Assembly: GCA_003344405.1 (NCBI GenBank)
Contig: NOWV01000003.1
Location: 124,001-188,000 of the forward strand
Direction: 5' to 3'
DNA length: 64,000 nucleotides
Origin: Trichoplax sp. H2
Taxonomy: Eukaryota; Placozoa; Uniplacotomia; Trichoplacea
The notes below the pieces were generated by a model. The model was not told where the DNA came from. It made no database searches and worked only from the letters and a program-made list of their open reading frames with translations. The position numbers were made by a program, and so were the translations under genes. Below, one piece after another: positions 1-13,480 of the stretch; position 1 is the first letter of the stretch; each line of letters opens with the position of its first letter.

Positions 1-438
<438 letters not shown>

Positions 439-3400
439 CTAACAAAGCAAATCACAATCATATTATGAGGGCTGTAGTTACGCTATAATTAAAAACCAAA
501 AGCTACCTTAAATTGGGTACCATGTTTAAATAATTAAACGATAACGTTCCAGATTTGGAAAACTCAATAGCAATAGCACAATTTTGAGAAATGATTACAA
601 AATACTTCCTTCTATCCTTGGATTACTACAAAAAAATGCCTCCTGCAATCCGTTACTTTGAGTTTACACAGTAGCAGAAACGTGTCTGGATTGTATTTTT
701 ATTGCTTGCTTATGTAATGCTTCTCATGTATTTAGTGAAATAAAATCAAGGATTGAATATTCAGCAAACAGCTATTTGAATAAGTTTCAAATAATGATCC
801 CCTTTCCCCATTGAATAAAGGCAAAGCAGTTTCTGTTAGATATCTTCAATAAGCATATTCCAGGAGTAATGCATACGTTGGCAGATCCGTGAATACACCA
901 CTTAATAAACTAAGAATGCAAATCTTTTTGCAATAGATAGATACTGTAATGCAAAGCTACTACAGTACCATAGAACATCCTACTGTACTCTACATACTGT
1001 ATATCAGAAGAAGCAAATGAGGAGACAAGGAACTGATAAGACCTAGTACTTCACTTTATTTATTATTCTTTCATTTTTATGTTTCAAACGGAATTAGAAA
1101 GTCCAATATTGGGCTGCAATCGAAACACAGTTTAAACGTATAAAGAAATGCACAGAGCATTACATGGTACCGTATGTATCATATAGAAGTTCAATCCAAG
1201 AATTTTTCAGCTAATGAAAGTTTTCTTCAGAAGACTTATAAGATTTACTGCAATGCACTCCAGCTGCATAATATAATCATTTCACAAAATAGAGCTATTG
1301 AGTCCAATAAAACAAAATTCTTAGAACTGGAAGTCTTTATTATCATTTTCTAGCTCCAGTCAATCACGGTCCTTCGAAAGCTGACGATTAATAATTTTAT
1401 AAACAAGTTATCAACTTACTAAGATTGTTACAGACCAATGTTAAGACTGAGCCCACTATACGATAACGCTTACTAACAGTTTTTATGCCGCACTGAGCTT
1501 GCATTTTGGTTACAAATAGTATAGTTTATGTAGATAAAATAGTAGGCATGATTAAGTCAAAATGAAGAGTTGCACAATCTCCATAATTAATCTCATAGCA
1601 ACGGTGCAAATAAAATTTCACATTTAAATTGTAAGTAATAATTTATAAACTGCTAAAAACTACCAAGAAGCAAGATTCTGAGCAACTTCCATATACGCGT
1701 ACTACCGTCTTGATCTTAAAAGAGAAGTAATTAGCTCTGAAGCCGGTAACGGGAGAGAATATACCAATTCAAGATGTTTAGGTCTTTTATAATATTATTG
1801 TGGTGTGGACGCATTCAGTAACTAGTATTACGCAGCGAAAGCTATAACATCAGTAATGTTTTACATATCCTGTATGAAGCGCATTGTTAGATTTCGCATT
1901 CTAGCAGTGCTGTGATCGTTGATCTGTCTACTATCAACTTTCTGAACTCACCGATATCGTCACGTTATAAAAATTGTCATAGATCTTTAAAGTATAATTC
2001 TGTGTAAAGACAAAAAGAACAGCCTAGTGCAGCAAATTCAACTGCTTGCACTCTTTAATCGGTTGTGATATACTACAGGCATCGATAGAGCCCTACCAAA
2101 GTGTAGACGCAATTGTTTTAAATCGCTATTAACAGGGACTTCTTGATAATTTTTTAGGGTAAGAACAGAATGTCAAAAAGTCCCTACTATTAACTTACAG
2201 TTAAGACCGTATCCCAGAATCGCCATATAATGAATGATTTCGAGAATTTCTACGATTAGTACTAACTGGTAGTAAAGATTCGTATACGTACGTACTTTAT
2301 GTAATGTACAATATATATTTTCTGGCGGAGCCTCACTAACATAAACAAATTCTCGTAATTGCACTTATAAATACGGTACGAGTACGTTGTAAGCTAAGGT
2401 CGTAAGATTACGGTATTCCGTTTTGCATACTGTGTATAGCACAGAAATGTTATTTTGCAAATAGTACAGTCCATTTCTGTTCAAGAATAGCCCGTAAACA
2501 TGCAGAGAAATTGAAGATTTCGTCGATGACTGCGCATTTTCGGATATCACAGATTATGAAAGTTTACATTGATGAATTTTATAGTACATACTCGTATACT
2601 CAATACTACATTGTTAAACGCTAACATCCGACTGGATCAACTGCTAAAAATCGAATTCATCTCTAAATAATAAACGATTTACGACCGAACTGGGATAAAT
2701 TTACGACGTTGGCAAGGATGGATTCTCATCTTGGAAGTATAACAATAATAACATAGAATATACGTATACTATACATCTAAATGCAACATTCCCTTAACAG
2801 TACCAGGAACTTCGAAGAGATATTTCTCAAAGATATCCTTAACAGCACTGGGTCTGAAGATACTACAATGTACAGCATACAGTATTCCGTAAGATAATGT
2901 AGTACAGTACAAGGTTACAAATTTCAACCCTATGTCGTTCAGTTTGCTTACAGGGATTGACAAATAGATCAAGAGTAGATAAAGCCATAAAATGTTGATT
3001 AAACCACAATACAGTACAGTACTTCAGAATATTCTACAGTATTAGATTTTAAAGACATTTCGGAGTAGTGTCCTCGTATCGTAGGATATTTTTATGATAC
3101 AATACTGTAACCTTACTCTACTGCTGTTCCACTATTATGTATGACACACGCAACTAAGACGTTAGTGACATCATGATACGTAGACTAAAATACATTTTAA
3201 TAGCCCATCATATATTTGAGGTGATCTCTATTTTAAGTTAACATTGTACTTATTCTGTAGAGTGAGTTAATTAAGATAGGTTATATTACGACTTTTAACG
3301 AAATGTAATATTACCATACAGATTTGTCTTGGTTTAGCCTACTCAGTGACATAGTCCAGAAATGCGGGAACTCATGTACAATGAAACTACTGTACTGTAC

Positions 3401-3756
3401 TAAGGTCTACGGCGCTGTTAAAATACGCACTTAGGTTGTATTTACTCTTATAGTCTAAAATTAGTGTTGGCACCAATGTAATATTCATACGTAAGTTATT
3501 AATAAAACTAGCCCAATAGCGTGGTATTTTACTTACTTTTGCGATCCTTTTTAATGCCATAGCCGCAGAATACGTACACCAGCAATTTATTAGGATTAGA
3601 ACCTATACGAACCTGGACGCATGAAATTTAGGCCAACGTCACTGCTGACAGCCCGAAAAACACGATGGATACGTATCACTCGAAGTACAGTAAGTAAGTA
3701 CACTGTGATAATGTGATCAATGATATGAATTTCGTTTGTTCAACTATACTAAAATT
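439..3756. other. Non-coding stretch upstream of UBE2D
   Basis: AT-rich sequence with no exon that I can tie to a protein family. Short open frames on the minus strand near 2173-2972 have no start context, domain or splice logic and look random. Isolated GTACW pieces begin near 3000-3030 and 3390. The missing first exon of the UBE2D gene should lie in the first part of this stretch. Confidence 0.5.
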
Positions 3757-4052
3757 GAGTACTGTACTGTACCGTAAGTTCACTACAGTACCATACTGTA
3801 CTGTACAGTACAGTACTCAGGAATCAAGAAGAAGTCAGTTGCAGTACAGTGTAGTACGCAACGTACGGTACAGTATACAGTAGTGTACTGTACAGTACTG
3901 TACAGTACTGTACACGTCTCTCAATACAGTATTTTTCTCCTTCTGTAAAGTACTGTACACTGTACTGTACTGTACAGTACAGTACTGTACAGTATACAGT
4001 AGTACGGTTAATCAATCAATTTCTTTAATGTACTGTACAGTACAGTACTATA
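3757..4052. repeat. GTACW pentamer array (palindromic)
   Basis: Dense runs of the unit GTACW, where W is T in one direction and A in the other, so that the polarity flips inside the array and makes perfect palindromes such as TACTGTACAGTA. Copies are interrupted by single-base variants (GTACGGTAC, TATACAGTA). The open frames through it are made of Tyr-Cys-Thr-Val repeats and are not genes. Confidence 0.9.
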
Positions 4053-4494
4053 CGTACATTAAAATCGAAAATTCTAGTAGATTACGAGGCTTTCAAAGGC
4101 TTTTTATGAAATGAAAAAATTGACGAGTCTAGTTCGTGTTACACCTCTGTATCATTCAGTGTACAGTAATGCAGTGATAAACCTATTGTTAATTAAAGAA
4201 TTCAAAACCGCCTATGGATGCATTGTACAGTACAGTACAATACTGTCTATGTCGATCTACCTCTTCATGTTGAAGATATGTTGATTGGGTTATTTTCCTT
4301 TCAAAATTTATCTTATTAAACATTCTTAGCGATTTCATTTCATTTTATAACTGCAAACTGTATGTACTGTACTGTATATACATTGTAGTAGGATGATACT
4401 ATTGCATGACTACCGTATTGTTATTTTTTACGGGACGGTGTATGCAAAAATCGACTTTTCGTAATTAATCGATGACGTGCTAGACCAAGACTGT

Positions 4495-4745
4495 GCAGTA
4501 CTGTATAGTACAGTACACTACAGTAACTACTACTGTACTATACGTGCTGGGGGAAACGATACGTCATAGATTGATCTTAACTGTAATTGGTCTTCTTTTC
4601 TTGGAGTAATCATCCCCTACGTGCTGTACAGTACTCTACTGTACAGTACTGTACAGTACAGTACTGCAGCGTGACCCTTTCACGAAATGCTGCTATACTT
4701 AGACTTGAGCCTGTACTGCATGCACTGTACACTGTACAGTAGGCT
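4495..4745. repeat. GTACW pentamer array
   Basis: Two or three short runs of the same GTACW unit (about 4495-4535, 4622-4668 and 4720-4740) with inversions of polarity, separated by unrelated AT-rich sequence. Confidence 0.8.
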
Positions 4746-4921
4746 GTATTGCTGAAAAACGAAACCTTACGCCGAACGAATAATAATTTAGCTAAACTCT
4801 TCAAACTATCGACTATAAAAATTTTTACGAAATTATTTCAGCTAAAATCTAGCGAAGACCAGGGGGAAGTCGAGGAAATTCGGATACCTTAATTAATCTA
4901 ATTCTTTATAGTAGATAGCAA

Positions 4922-5296
4922 TGGTATCGTACAGGATACGGATACAGTAAGTCCAGATACAGTTGTACGGTACAGCGCACGAAGGCCGCTTAGAAGTGTA
5001 CTGTACTGTACGGTACAGAATATAGGCTACACTACTATAAACCATAGTTTTAGATTCACGGTACGCCGAGTACCCTGTACTGTACAACTGTACCTGGATT
5101 TACTCTATCGTATACCGTATGATATCATTGCAATGAACTAATTTGAAGAATGAGATGGAGGCATCCGAATTTCTTCCACCTCACCTTAAAACAGTCTTCG
5201 CTAGATTTTAAACAAGGTAACATCCAAAAAGCAATCATTGTCGGTAGTTTGAAGAGTTGAGCTAGATAATCAGTCGCTCTGCGTGAAGTTTTGTAC
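4922..5296. repeat. Left copy of a contig-end duplication
   Basis: This segment ends at a 20-N gap and is repeated to the right of it at 5317-5905 with a few substitutions. The right copy carries an extra block (5467-5691). The pattern fits two haplotypes of one locus placed side by side by the assembler. Confidence 0.85.
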
Positions 5297-5316
5297 NNNN
5301 NNNNNNNNNNNNNNNN
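5297..5316. other. Assembly gap (20 N)
   Basis: A run of exactly 20 N, a fixed-size scaffold join and not a measured distance. Both flanks carry the same sequence. Confidence 0.98.
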
Positions 5317-5905
5317 GGTATCGTACAGGATACGGATACAGTAAGTCCAGGTACAGTTGTTCGGTACAGCGCACGAAGGCCGCTTAGAAGTGTACTGTAC
5401 TGTACGGTACAGAATATAGGCTACACTACTATAAACCATAGTTTTAGATTCACGGTACGCCGAGTACGGTCTGTAATACAGTATATTCTGTTGTACTGTA
5501 TGCAGAGACGTACAACTCACAGTCAAGAAAACTATGTTTATTAAATAAAGACAGAGAGTATAACAAGAGAGAGATGAGGTATAAGCACTACCGTTAGCAA
5601 GAGATGCGCTCATTTATATAGCGATCTCTGAGCCTGTTGACAGGTAAATAGTATAGCGTAAACAGGTTAGATCTACCGTATAGTATATTACTGTACAACT
5701 GTACCTGGATTTACTCTATCGTATACCGTATGATATCATTGCAATGAACTAATTTGAAGAATGAGACGGAGGCATCCGAATTTCTTCCACCTCACCTTAA
5801 AACAGTCTTCGCTAGATTTTAAACAAGGTAACATCCAAAAAACAATCATTGTCGGTAGTTTGAAGAGTTGAGCTAGATAATCAGTCGCTCTGCGTGAAGT
5901 TTTGT
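5317..5905. repeat. Right copy of the contig-end duplication
   Basis: Repeats 4922-5072 at 5317-5466 and 5078-5296 at about 5692-5905. Between these two blocks it holds about 225 nt absent from the left copy. Confidence 0.85.
5467..5691 (-). mobile_element. Haplotype-specific insertion, LTR-like
   Basis: About 225 nt present in the right haplotype copy but missing from the left one. Read on the minus strand it has a TATATAAA box (plus strand about 5613-5623), then about 80 nt further an AATAAA polyadenylation-like signal inside TTTATTTAATAAACA, and it ends near GTACAACA. That order (TATA, then AATAAA, then a CA end) is what a solo LTR shows. The octamer AGTATATT occurs at both edges and may be a target duplication, but the empty copy does not keep it cleanly. 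No coding part is present. An ordinary indel is the alternative. Confidence 0.4.
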
Positions 5906-6105
5906 ACAGTACAGTACTGTACTGTACTTCACCAACACACCCTACAGTACGTACTGTACTGTAGACCGATTGTATGTACTGTACTGTACTGTACAGTACA
6001 TACAGTACAGTACAGTAAGTTTGTAACACGATACTGTACTGTACTGTACTGCACTGTACTGTACACTGTACAGTATATACTGCACAGTACAGTACAGTAC
6101 AGTAT
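5902..6105. repeat. GTACW pentamer array
   Basis: About 200 nt of GTACW runs with several changes of polarity, including GTACTGTACTGTACTGTACA followed by the reverse order. The overlapping open frames on both strands are products of the repeat. Confidence 0.9.
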
Positions 6106-9100
6106 GGTAGAAGTTACAGTCGGCATTTATCTTTCGTCTGTCTGTAGTAACGTCAGTCATGACCAGGCCAGTCCTGTTTACTGTATTTTCGGCGTCTCCA
6201 TAAAGTTATTTTCGGCAAACGCCAAAATTACCCATAACTTCGTTTACGTCACCGCAATTTCGAATATTGTCCATCTAAATTATACTGACTACTAAGTAGT
6301 ACTGTAGTCTACTGTTGAAGGTTTGTATTACTCAGCATAATGTAAATTATGTCGGACAGTACGTTATACTGTATTGCTGCGTCAACGACTTCCAAGAGAA
6401 ATTCTGTACCCCAGGGAGCAATCTATGAGTCATGACTTTACTGTACTGTATAGTACTGTATACGGTACGCCGTGCAATTGCAGGTTAACACTAATGTTAA
6501 TGCAAGCACAGTACAGTACTGTAAATGTGGCCTCCAGCGTACAAGCAACATGAAAGTAGCTAAAATTAATTGTAATCGTAATTATCTATGCTATATAATG
6601 TAACTAGACTAGATAGTGCCAGCGTAAAACATCTTCTATAGCATATATGTTATATGTGTATATACGCCCGGGTACACTTGTAAATAAATAATTAATATAT
6701 AATAATACCGTACTGTATAACGCAAAAAAGTAAGCGATTTGCGCTAGTGAATAATGTCTTGCTGGTTAAAGTGATTGAAGATTGGTGATGGATGTTACGA
6801 AGATATCGTTAGAATTACAGTACAGTACTGTCCGTAGTACATTTATCTGAAGTATCATGAATGGGGAAATTCTATTACTGTACTCTAGTTAGAATTCATC
6901 GAGGACTCTTTCTCAGCCTAATAAAAATACTACTGTATATCCACATACTGTACGAGTGTGCTAGTATTTTCAGTAATAATTATATAATTCAGGTAATTTA
7001 TTCATTGTTGCTGTTAGATACTTCCAGATCTAGCTGATACTCTGTTAATTTACTGCACTGACTTATAAAAATAACAATTTGATTTGTGTTAGCTATCCAG
7101 CAGTATAAACCGGTTTAATTAACGAATACGGTATGTACGCATATTCGAAAAAATAGCTAACTTTCTATATATCATGATTACATAGCTTTAGTTAAATGCT
7201 TTAAAATTACCAGTTAAATCAGATAGCTGATAATACTCCAGGTTTATCCTCAGAAGAACTTTGAGTCTGTGACTCGAATATAATTATCGTGATTTGCTTG
7301 ATTGATCGTCTAATCAGTTTTAATTCACTTTGTAGTAATTACGGCACAGAAAGACATAATTCCACATATGCATTCATCGATACAAAATAATATTGTTTTG
7401 CTAAAGTTTTTACGTACGTACGGTAAAATCATTACTACAAGCGACTTCATAGCTTATCTTCCTGATCAATTTGGCTGAATTAGCTCATTTAGTTACTCAA
7501 TTATGTTTTAATAAGCAAGAGATAGTCACGCTTAATCGACCCAGATTGTGTCTAAAACGAGGAACGATGAAAGAATACAATATATAGAAGAGCAAATAAG
7601 CGTTGTAGCGCTTTATTAGTCAAGATCATGTTAGATAGATGTAGTAGAGTTGAGTCATTTAATTTTCTTCAGAGAAGTAGGCATAGAGCCAATGATGTCA
7701 GGTTATCTGTTTTACATTATATGAATACGCTATGAGTTAATTTTAGGTCACAATAAGCTTATTTAAGGCCATACATTCAAGCATGCTCTTTTTGCCTCTA
7801 TTATAGTTCTGAGTTCTGTACTCCTATGTACGCGTCTTTTGCGTACTGATAGTTATAATTATTGAATACGGTTAACTTTCGAAAGTTATCATTTCTCCCA
7901 TGTACACATCGTACGTATGAATACGTGCAAGATGTACGGTATGGTAAACGTTAACTTCTTTAACCACCATATTCGTATATCTAAAATCCGTGCTACCGTA
8001 TTTGATATCGTGATAATTTTATAGTATACACGTATATCTACTATTTTTTCGCTTTATATGGGTTACAGCATAACCCTTTCTTTAAATATGAAAATGAAAC
8101 CGTAATATCGATGCTGCAGAGTTTATACGCACGCCGTTGTTTGAGGAAATTTGATTAATAAATTACAAATATATGAATTATATATTAGTCACTTCTTTTG
8201 CGGTCCCATCCTGCATTTCGGTAACCCTCAATCACCGACAGGTGATAAAAATAAATCAAGACGAAACCAAATTAAGCCGTTAAAGGACAATAGATTGTAA
8301 ATATTTTTAATGCCGAGATTAAGTTAATAAGCTGAAATAACGGTGCGCTATAAACAATACGTGTATTATAATTAAGACTTCTATTATTTTTGAGACATTC
8401 GAATATTAAAAAATATCCGGTCGCTTTATGCGGTTGTTTTAGTCGGCCAAGCTTTATCTCACACGATTGCACTGTAATGCCGTAGCGTCGTACCTGGTAT
8501 TTAGTTTCTAACTCTTATAAACCTCACGTAACTGAGTTTACAAGACGATTAGCTATTAATTTCGTGATAGACTAATTTCCTCCATACAACGTCATAACCA
8601 ATCATTAGTCTGTATTGGTTATGCCTAATCTGATATAATTTTTATGAAGAGCTAGCTATTTTCACACACATTCAACACCACAGTTAATTGATTAATCATA
8701 CCACAGAAGATGAATATCACAACGAAGATACGCGTATAATGATAATATTATATTGTGCTATACAACCTGTCGACATTAAAATAGCGATGGAATACGTAGA
8801 ACTAAACAAAGTTTATAATTTTTTGATAGCATCAATCATTCCTTATAATTACAATATTGAAAGCATAATAGAATAGATTACAAGTGTCGCTGTAATATAT
8901 CTATTCAAAGAGCTGTTTTCTTCGAGAGATAAATTTCTTATTATTTAAGTATCCAGTTAAGGTATACGATATTTAATGTGCCTTTCCTGCTTTTCGGCGA
9001 AGATAAAGCAAGAATTACTTGTAAATTAATTACTTACTAATTAGTAACGAAACCTTTCAATTTTAATTCATAAAGAAACTAAAATTTTAAGAGTGATTTA

Positions 9101-9357
9101 AAGGTAAATGTACATTGTACAGTAGTTATGCTCACCAAAGTATAGGCAAATACGGCATTTCGCAAAATTTGAATTTCGATTTATAGAATGAAGAATTTTA
9201 ATTTTATCATATGTAAGAATATATAATTCTATAAATCAAAATTACGGTTCTAAGCGCCAGCTGCTAATAGGAATTGCACATGAAAATGTCAAAGTTAAAA
9301 CATGGATATTAATTTGATTAATAATATATAGCATAATTAATTAGCAAATAGATTAAT
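6106..9357. other. Non-coding stretch with scattered GTACW pieces
   Basis: AT-rich, no recognised exon. Small GTACW pieces occur at about 6440-6465, 6508-6522 and 6817-6830. Open frames at 8272-8472 (-) and 8688-8876 (+) are 62-66 codons, lack known motifs and are probably chance. The 18-mer described separately starts at 6661. Confidence 0.5.
6661..6678 (+). repeat. Copy 1 of a GC-rich 18-mer
   Basis: TATACGCCCGGGTACACT, followed by (T/A)GTA and an AAATAA-rich tail. The identical 18-mer recurs at 13875-13892 with a similar tail. In such AT-rich DNA a chance repeat of this core is unlikely, so it may be the end or core of a dispersed element. Confidence 0.5.
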
Positions 9358-10056
9358 ATTACAGTACAGCGACTCTAATTGTCGTATCACTCAACTGATT
9401 TATATTTATATATATTATCATTCTACAGTATCAAACAATTACAGAATATTTACAAAGTCAAAATCCTCAACTATGATGATTACGCGTTTTGTTATAATAA
9501 TTGCAATCCATCCATTATTTACATTGTACATAAATTGGCGAAAATGTCATACGAGTAGATGCCGATATCCCAAAATATTAAAAATTGTTTACAATATAGA
9601 GATTTAAGCTATCTAACGTTGTCGATCGTGCACATTGTGTCACAGTTTTAGAATTGCTATTGTTAAGATGCTAGAATCACTGTAGTGTTTTATTTTACTT
9701 GCCGTACACAGAAAATTATCTTGATATTCTGATTGCTTTTAGTAGTAATCTTACGGAGATTGTGGTAGAGTATGCAGGTCAAATAATTATAATATAATTG
9801 AAAGATCGCCTGATGTCAGCAAAAGGTATATAACCCAGTATAAATTAGAATATGTTTGTTCATTTATACGTAATGCATCATTAACACAATCGAGGTCCAA
9901 ATCACCTGCCGTCACGAATAATGTAACAAACCAAGTATACAACAGAAACTTTAACTTTTGTCTGTAAGTGGATACGTATGCAAACATACAGAAACAGCAG
10001 TAACATGGTCAGAATGAATAGAAATATGGTGACTAAACAGTATCGCAGATTCGGTT
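9358..10056. repeat. Left copy of a contig-end duplication
   Basis: Repeated after the next gap at 10077-10541 with few substitutions. The left copy has about 235 nt (roughly 9533-9768) that the right copy lacks. No gene is recognised inside. Confidence 0.88.
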
Positions 10057-10076
10057 NNNNNNNNNNNNNNNNNNNN
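10057..10076. other. Assembly gap (20 N)
   Basis: Fixed-length scaffold join flanked by the same sequence on both sides. Confidence 0.98.
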
Positions 10077-10541
10077 ATTACAGTACAGCGACTCTAATTG
10101 TCGTATCACTTAACTGATTTATATTTATATATATTATCATTTCTACAGTATCAAACAATTACAGAATACTTACAAAGTCAAAATCCTCAACTATGATGAT
10201 TACGCGTTTTGTTATAGTAATTGCAATCCATCCATTATTTACATTGTACATAGAGTATGCAGGTCAAATAATTATAATATAATTGAAAGATCGCCTGATG
10301 TCAGCAAAAGGTATATAACCCAGTATAAATTAGAATATGTTTATTCATTTATACGTAATGCATCATTAACACAATCGAGGTCCAAATCACCTGCCGTCAC
10401 GAATAATGTAACAAACCAAGTATACAACAGAAACTTTAACTTTTGTCTGTAAGTGGATACGTATGCAAACATACAGAAACAGCAGTAACATGGTCAGAAT
10501 GAATAGAAATATGGTGACTAAACAGTATCGCAGATTCGGTT
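10077..10541. repeat. Right copy of the contig-end duplication
   Basis: Matches 9358-10056 apart from one internal deletion of about 235 nt and scattered substitutions, as expected of the other haplotype. Confidence 0.88.
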
Positions 10542-12125
10542 ATTTTTATTAACTGTAAATATAATAATTTTATCTAGAATGAATTTCTTCAAGATTCTAT
10601 TGAATTTTGGAATCGAGGTAAGCCCATGTATTACGGTAACAAAATATAGCATATAGTAGCACTGCAGGGTAAAACTTGCAAACTAGGAATGCACTAATTG
10701 AAGTCGTGGTTTACTACAGCATATGTATGCTAATTTAATGGAAAATTAATAAATGCGAGTGCACTAAAGTCCTAAAGACGTGCAAGTAAAGCTTTGCAAG
10801 TTTGTTTTCAACACTGTACAATACGGCACATTAGATCATCCGGAAATGCCGGCAGTAATAAATTATGTCGCAGTACAGTATAACACGATCTGAACAAGGT
10901 GTTCTACATTTGATAGTGATTTATACTACTATAATGACGGTAATTAATGTTAGTTTTGGCAGATCTGATAGATAAGTAGGACTACTATACCTTCCAATGC
11001 AATGTACTACAGCTTAAGGCTATCTGATAATAATTGCCTACAATAAAATACAAACTTATGCAGTAGACATACGGTAGACAGTATTTAGTTGCACGTCAAT
11101 GCAACTTGGCACCTTTACTTACTATCTAGCAGAATTATTATATTGCTGTACGTAGGATTAAGATTACGAAAATATACGTATAGGCGTCTTTACAAAACGG
11201 TAAGATTGACTATATTATCTAATCCTCGGCTTGAAGTACACCACTAAAACTTAACAACAGTTATCGGTGGATATCGGCAGTTTTAGCGACTTAGCAACAA
11301 TATGAGTCTTCATGTAATAAAATTATGGTACTTGTATAAAGTACGAGTATAAATGACACGAGCCTATAGTATTGTAATTAAGGACTGTTATTAGTTACTA
11401 AATATAAGATTTTTGACAGAAAGATTTTTAGTATAATTAAATGATCCTGAATTATTAAGTGACATTATGTTTATTTACCCAGCTTTAAGTCTTCATTCCT
11501 TAAATAATTTTAACATAGATTTTTGTATGATTAAGATCTAAAAGAGACAAAATATTTGAGTATCGCATAATTCGTATTTATTTACGAATTATTATTAAAT
11601 AAATAATTTATTAACCATATTTTAATCACCTGCTTCCAGTGTAAATTAAATTCTATGTTCTACTCAGTTTTTTTGCTTCCTTACCTGTAATACATGGCAT
11701 CTGTCTCAGTTCCCACAGAATATGAAAATGCCTGATTACCTACAGCATTTACAAGAGCACCTTTGGTAATAGTGGTTTGTTAATATCGGATTTATCAATT
11801 TATATATGATATGTACACACTGTACACATTACGTGGACAAACTCTTAAAACATCTGTATGGACTGTTATTCTAACATTGCTTATAAATAGCTCACTAATG
11901 TTGATACTTAATCAGCATACGATTTAATGTTAAGTATTGATGACTGCCAAGAATTCGTATGAGTAGGTCTCAGTCCCCATCGTGACGCATTGTTAGCCGC
12001 TATTACAGATTTAGTAAATCACAGATAACTCGAAGTAATGCCTCACTCAGGTATGGTCATTTTGAGATAATAATTTCTTCTTTGGATTAGGTATAACGCA
12101 GATAGATCTTTATGGTCGAAGCCTT
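10542..12125. other. Non-coding stretch upstream of the Pax gene
   Basis: No exon recognised. It should contain the promoter and any 5' untranslated exons of the Pax gene. A pyrimidine-rich run followed by AG near 11665 could be an untranslated-exon acceptor, but nothing confirms it. Confidence 0.45.
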
Positions 12126-13480
12126 TTGATGTACGCAAGTTATGCGGAATGTAGAGGTGAAAGCTATAAACGAACTATCCTAACTGATATTACTAATTTT
12201 ACAGGCCAAGGTGGAGTGAATCAACTCGGTGGTGTATTCATAAACGGCCGTCCATTGCCTAACTATATTCGTAGTAGAATAGTTGATTTAGCAAAAAACG
12301 GCGTAAGACCGTGTGATATATCTCGTAGGCTTTTGGTTTCTCACGGATGCGTAAGCAAAATATTAGGACGTTATTATGAAACAGGATCAGTTCGCCCTGG
12401 TACAATTGGAGGAAGTAAACCTAAAGTAGCAACACCGACAGTGGTAGCAAAGATAGAACAGTTTAAGCATGAGAACCCAAGCATATTTGCCTGGGAAATC
12501 AGAGAAAAGCTAATAAACGAAAAAGTGTGCAAAGATGAAACAGTTCCAAGTGTGAGTTCTATTAACAGGGTATTGCGACATCGAGCCATTGAAAAGGCTG
12601 CAGCTTCAGGTCTTGCTTTATACAGGGGTCAATCAGTTCATCCTTACCATCATACATACTGGAGAATACCAAATATCGCTACGTCGCAGAATAAGTATTA
12701 CCGCTCGGATACAAACTACGCGCCTACAGAAAGTACTAAAAGTATGCCTTATTAATTGATAAGTTAATACCTATACTACCTATTAGTGTAGATAATGATA
12801 GTGCGATATAATCACTTTAACTGAGGGTATTTAATTTCTTAGAAACCGCCCTTAAAGCTAATGAAACAAACAAACCTCGCCGTAATAGAACTACATTCAC
12901 TGGTAAGCAATTAGAAGAATTAGAAAAGGCATTTCAGATAAATCAATATCCCGAGGTGAATTCTAGAGAGGATTTAGCAAAACAAGTAGCCTTATCCGAA
13001 GCTCGCGTACAGGTATTGCTATTATGATGGAAATTTAACATTAGTAACTAGCGCCTTGACCTACTTAGCTTAATTTTACCTACTTTCTAACAATAGGTCT
13101 GGTTTTCGAATCGTCGTGCAAAATGGCGACGAGCTCAAAGGCTTCATGAATTACAATATTATTCTCATCAACAACTGCTATCCAGTTCATCCTGTTCGGC
13201 AACTTCATGCTCTATGCCAGTTAGCCTGAGCCAAAGTTCTACCGGATGTCTAGAACCAAGAAAACATTCACTAACACATAATAACTGTATTAAGTACACA
13301 CCAAGTTTTCCCAGTATGGCATATGCGAATACTACGTCATCTGTAATACCAAATTTCTTACCAGTGGTTACGCAAATCAGAAACAACTTTCAAGCTAACA
13401 ATTTATTACGTTGCGAACCTTCAGCATTTATCAGTACTTACAGCGATTCCTGTGTGCGTATTTTAAAGGATAAGTCTTGA
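12126..13480 (+). CDS. Pax transcription factor, paired domain plus homeodomain
   Basis: Sequence-specific nuclear regulator of development. Model: exons 12126-12156, 12205-12741, 12843-13012 and 13097-13480; 373 codons plus stop. The first intron (48 nt, TACTAAT branch site) is a multiple of three, so leaving it in would also keep the frame. The paired domain begins [19 protein letters not shown], keeps [20 protein letters not shown] and a full RED half ending SVSSINRVL. The homeodomain begins [19 protein letters not shown] and ends [14 protein letters not shown], with Ser at position 50 as in Pax proteins. An intron lies between homeodomain residues 46 and 47, a classic paired-class position. 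The His in VSHGC is against Pax4/6 and, with the full homeodomain, favours Pax3/7-like. No octapeptide is seen between the domains. The tail is Ser/Asn-rich. Confidence 0.93.

Noticed and set aside
515-531. ATG with a following GTAGCT donor as first exon of UBE2D (minus strand)
   Set aside because: It encodes MVPNL, unlike the family N-terminus, and its phase does not match the acceptor at 439.
5929-6295. Overlapping open frames on both strands rich in Tyr, Cys, Thr and Val
   Set aside because: They are translations of the GTACW repeat, which has no stop in several frames; no start context or domain.
13168-13386. 72-codon minus-strand frame
   Set aside because: Antisense shadow of the Pax 3' exon.
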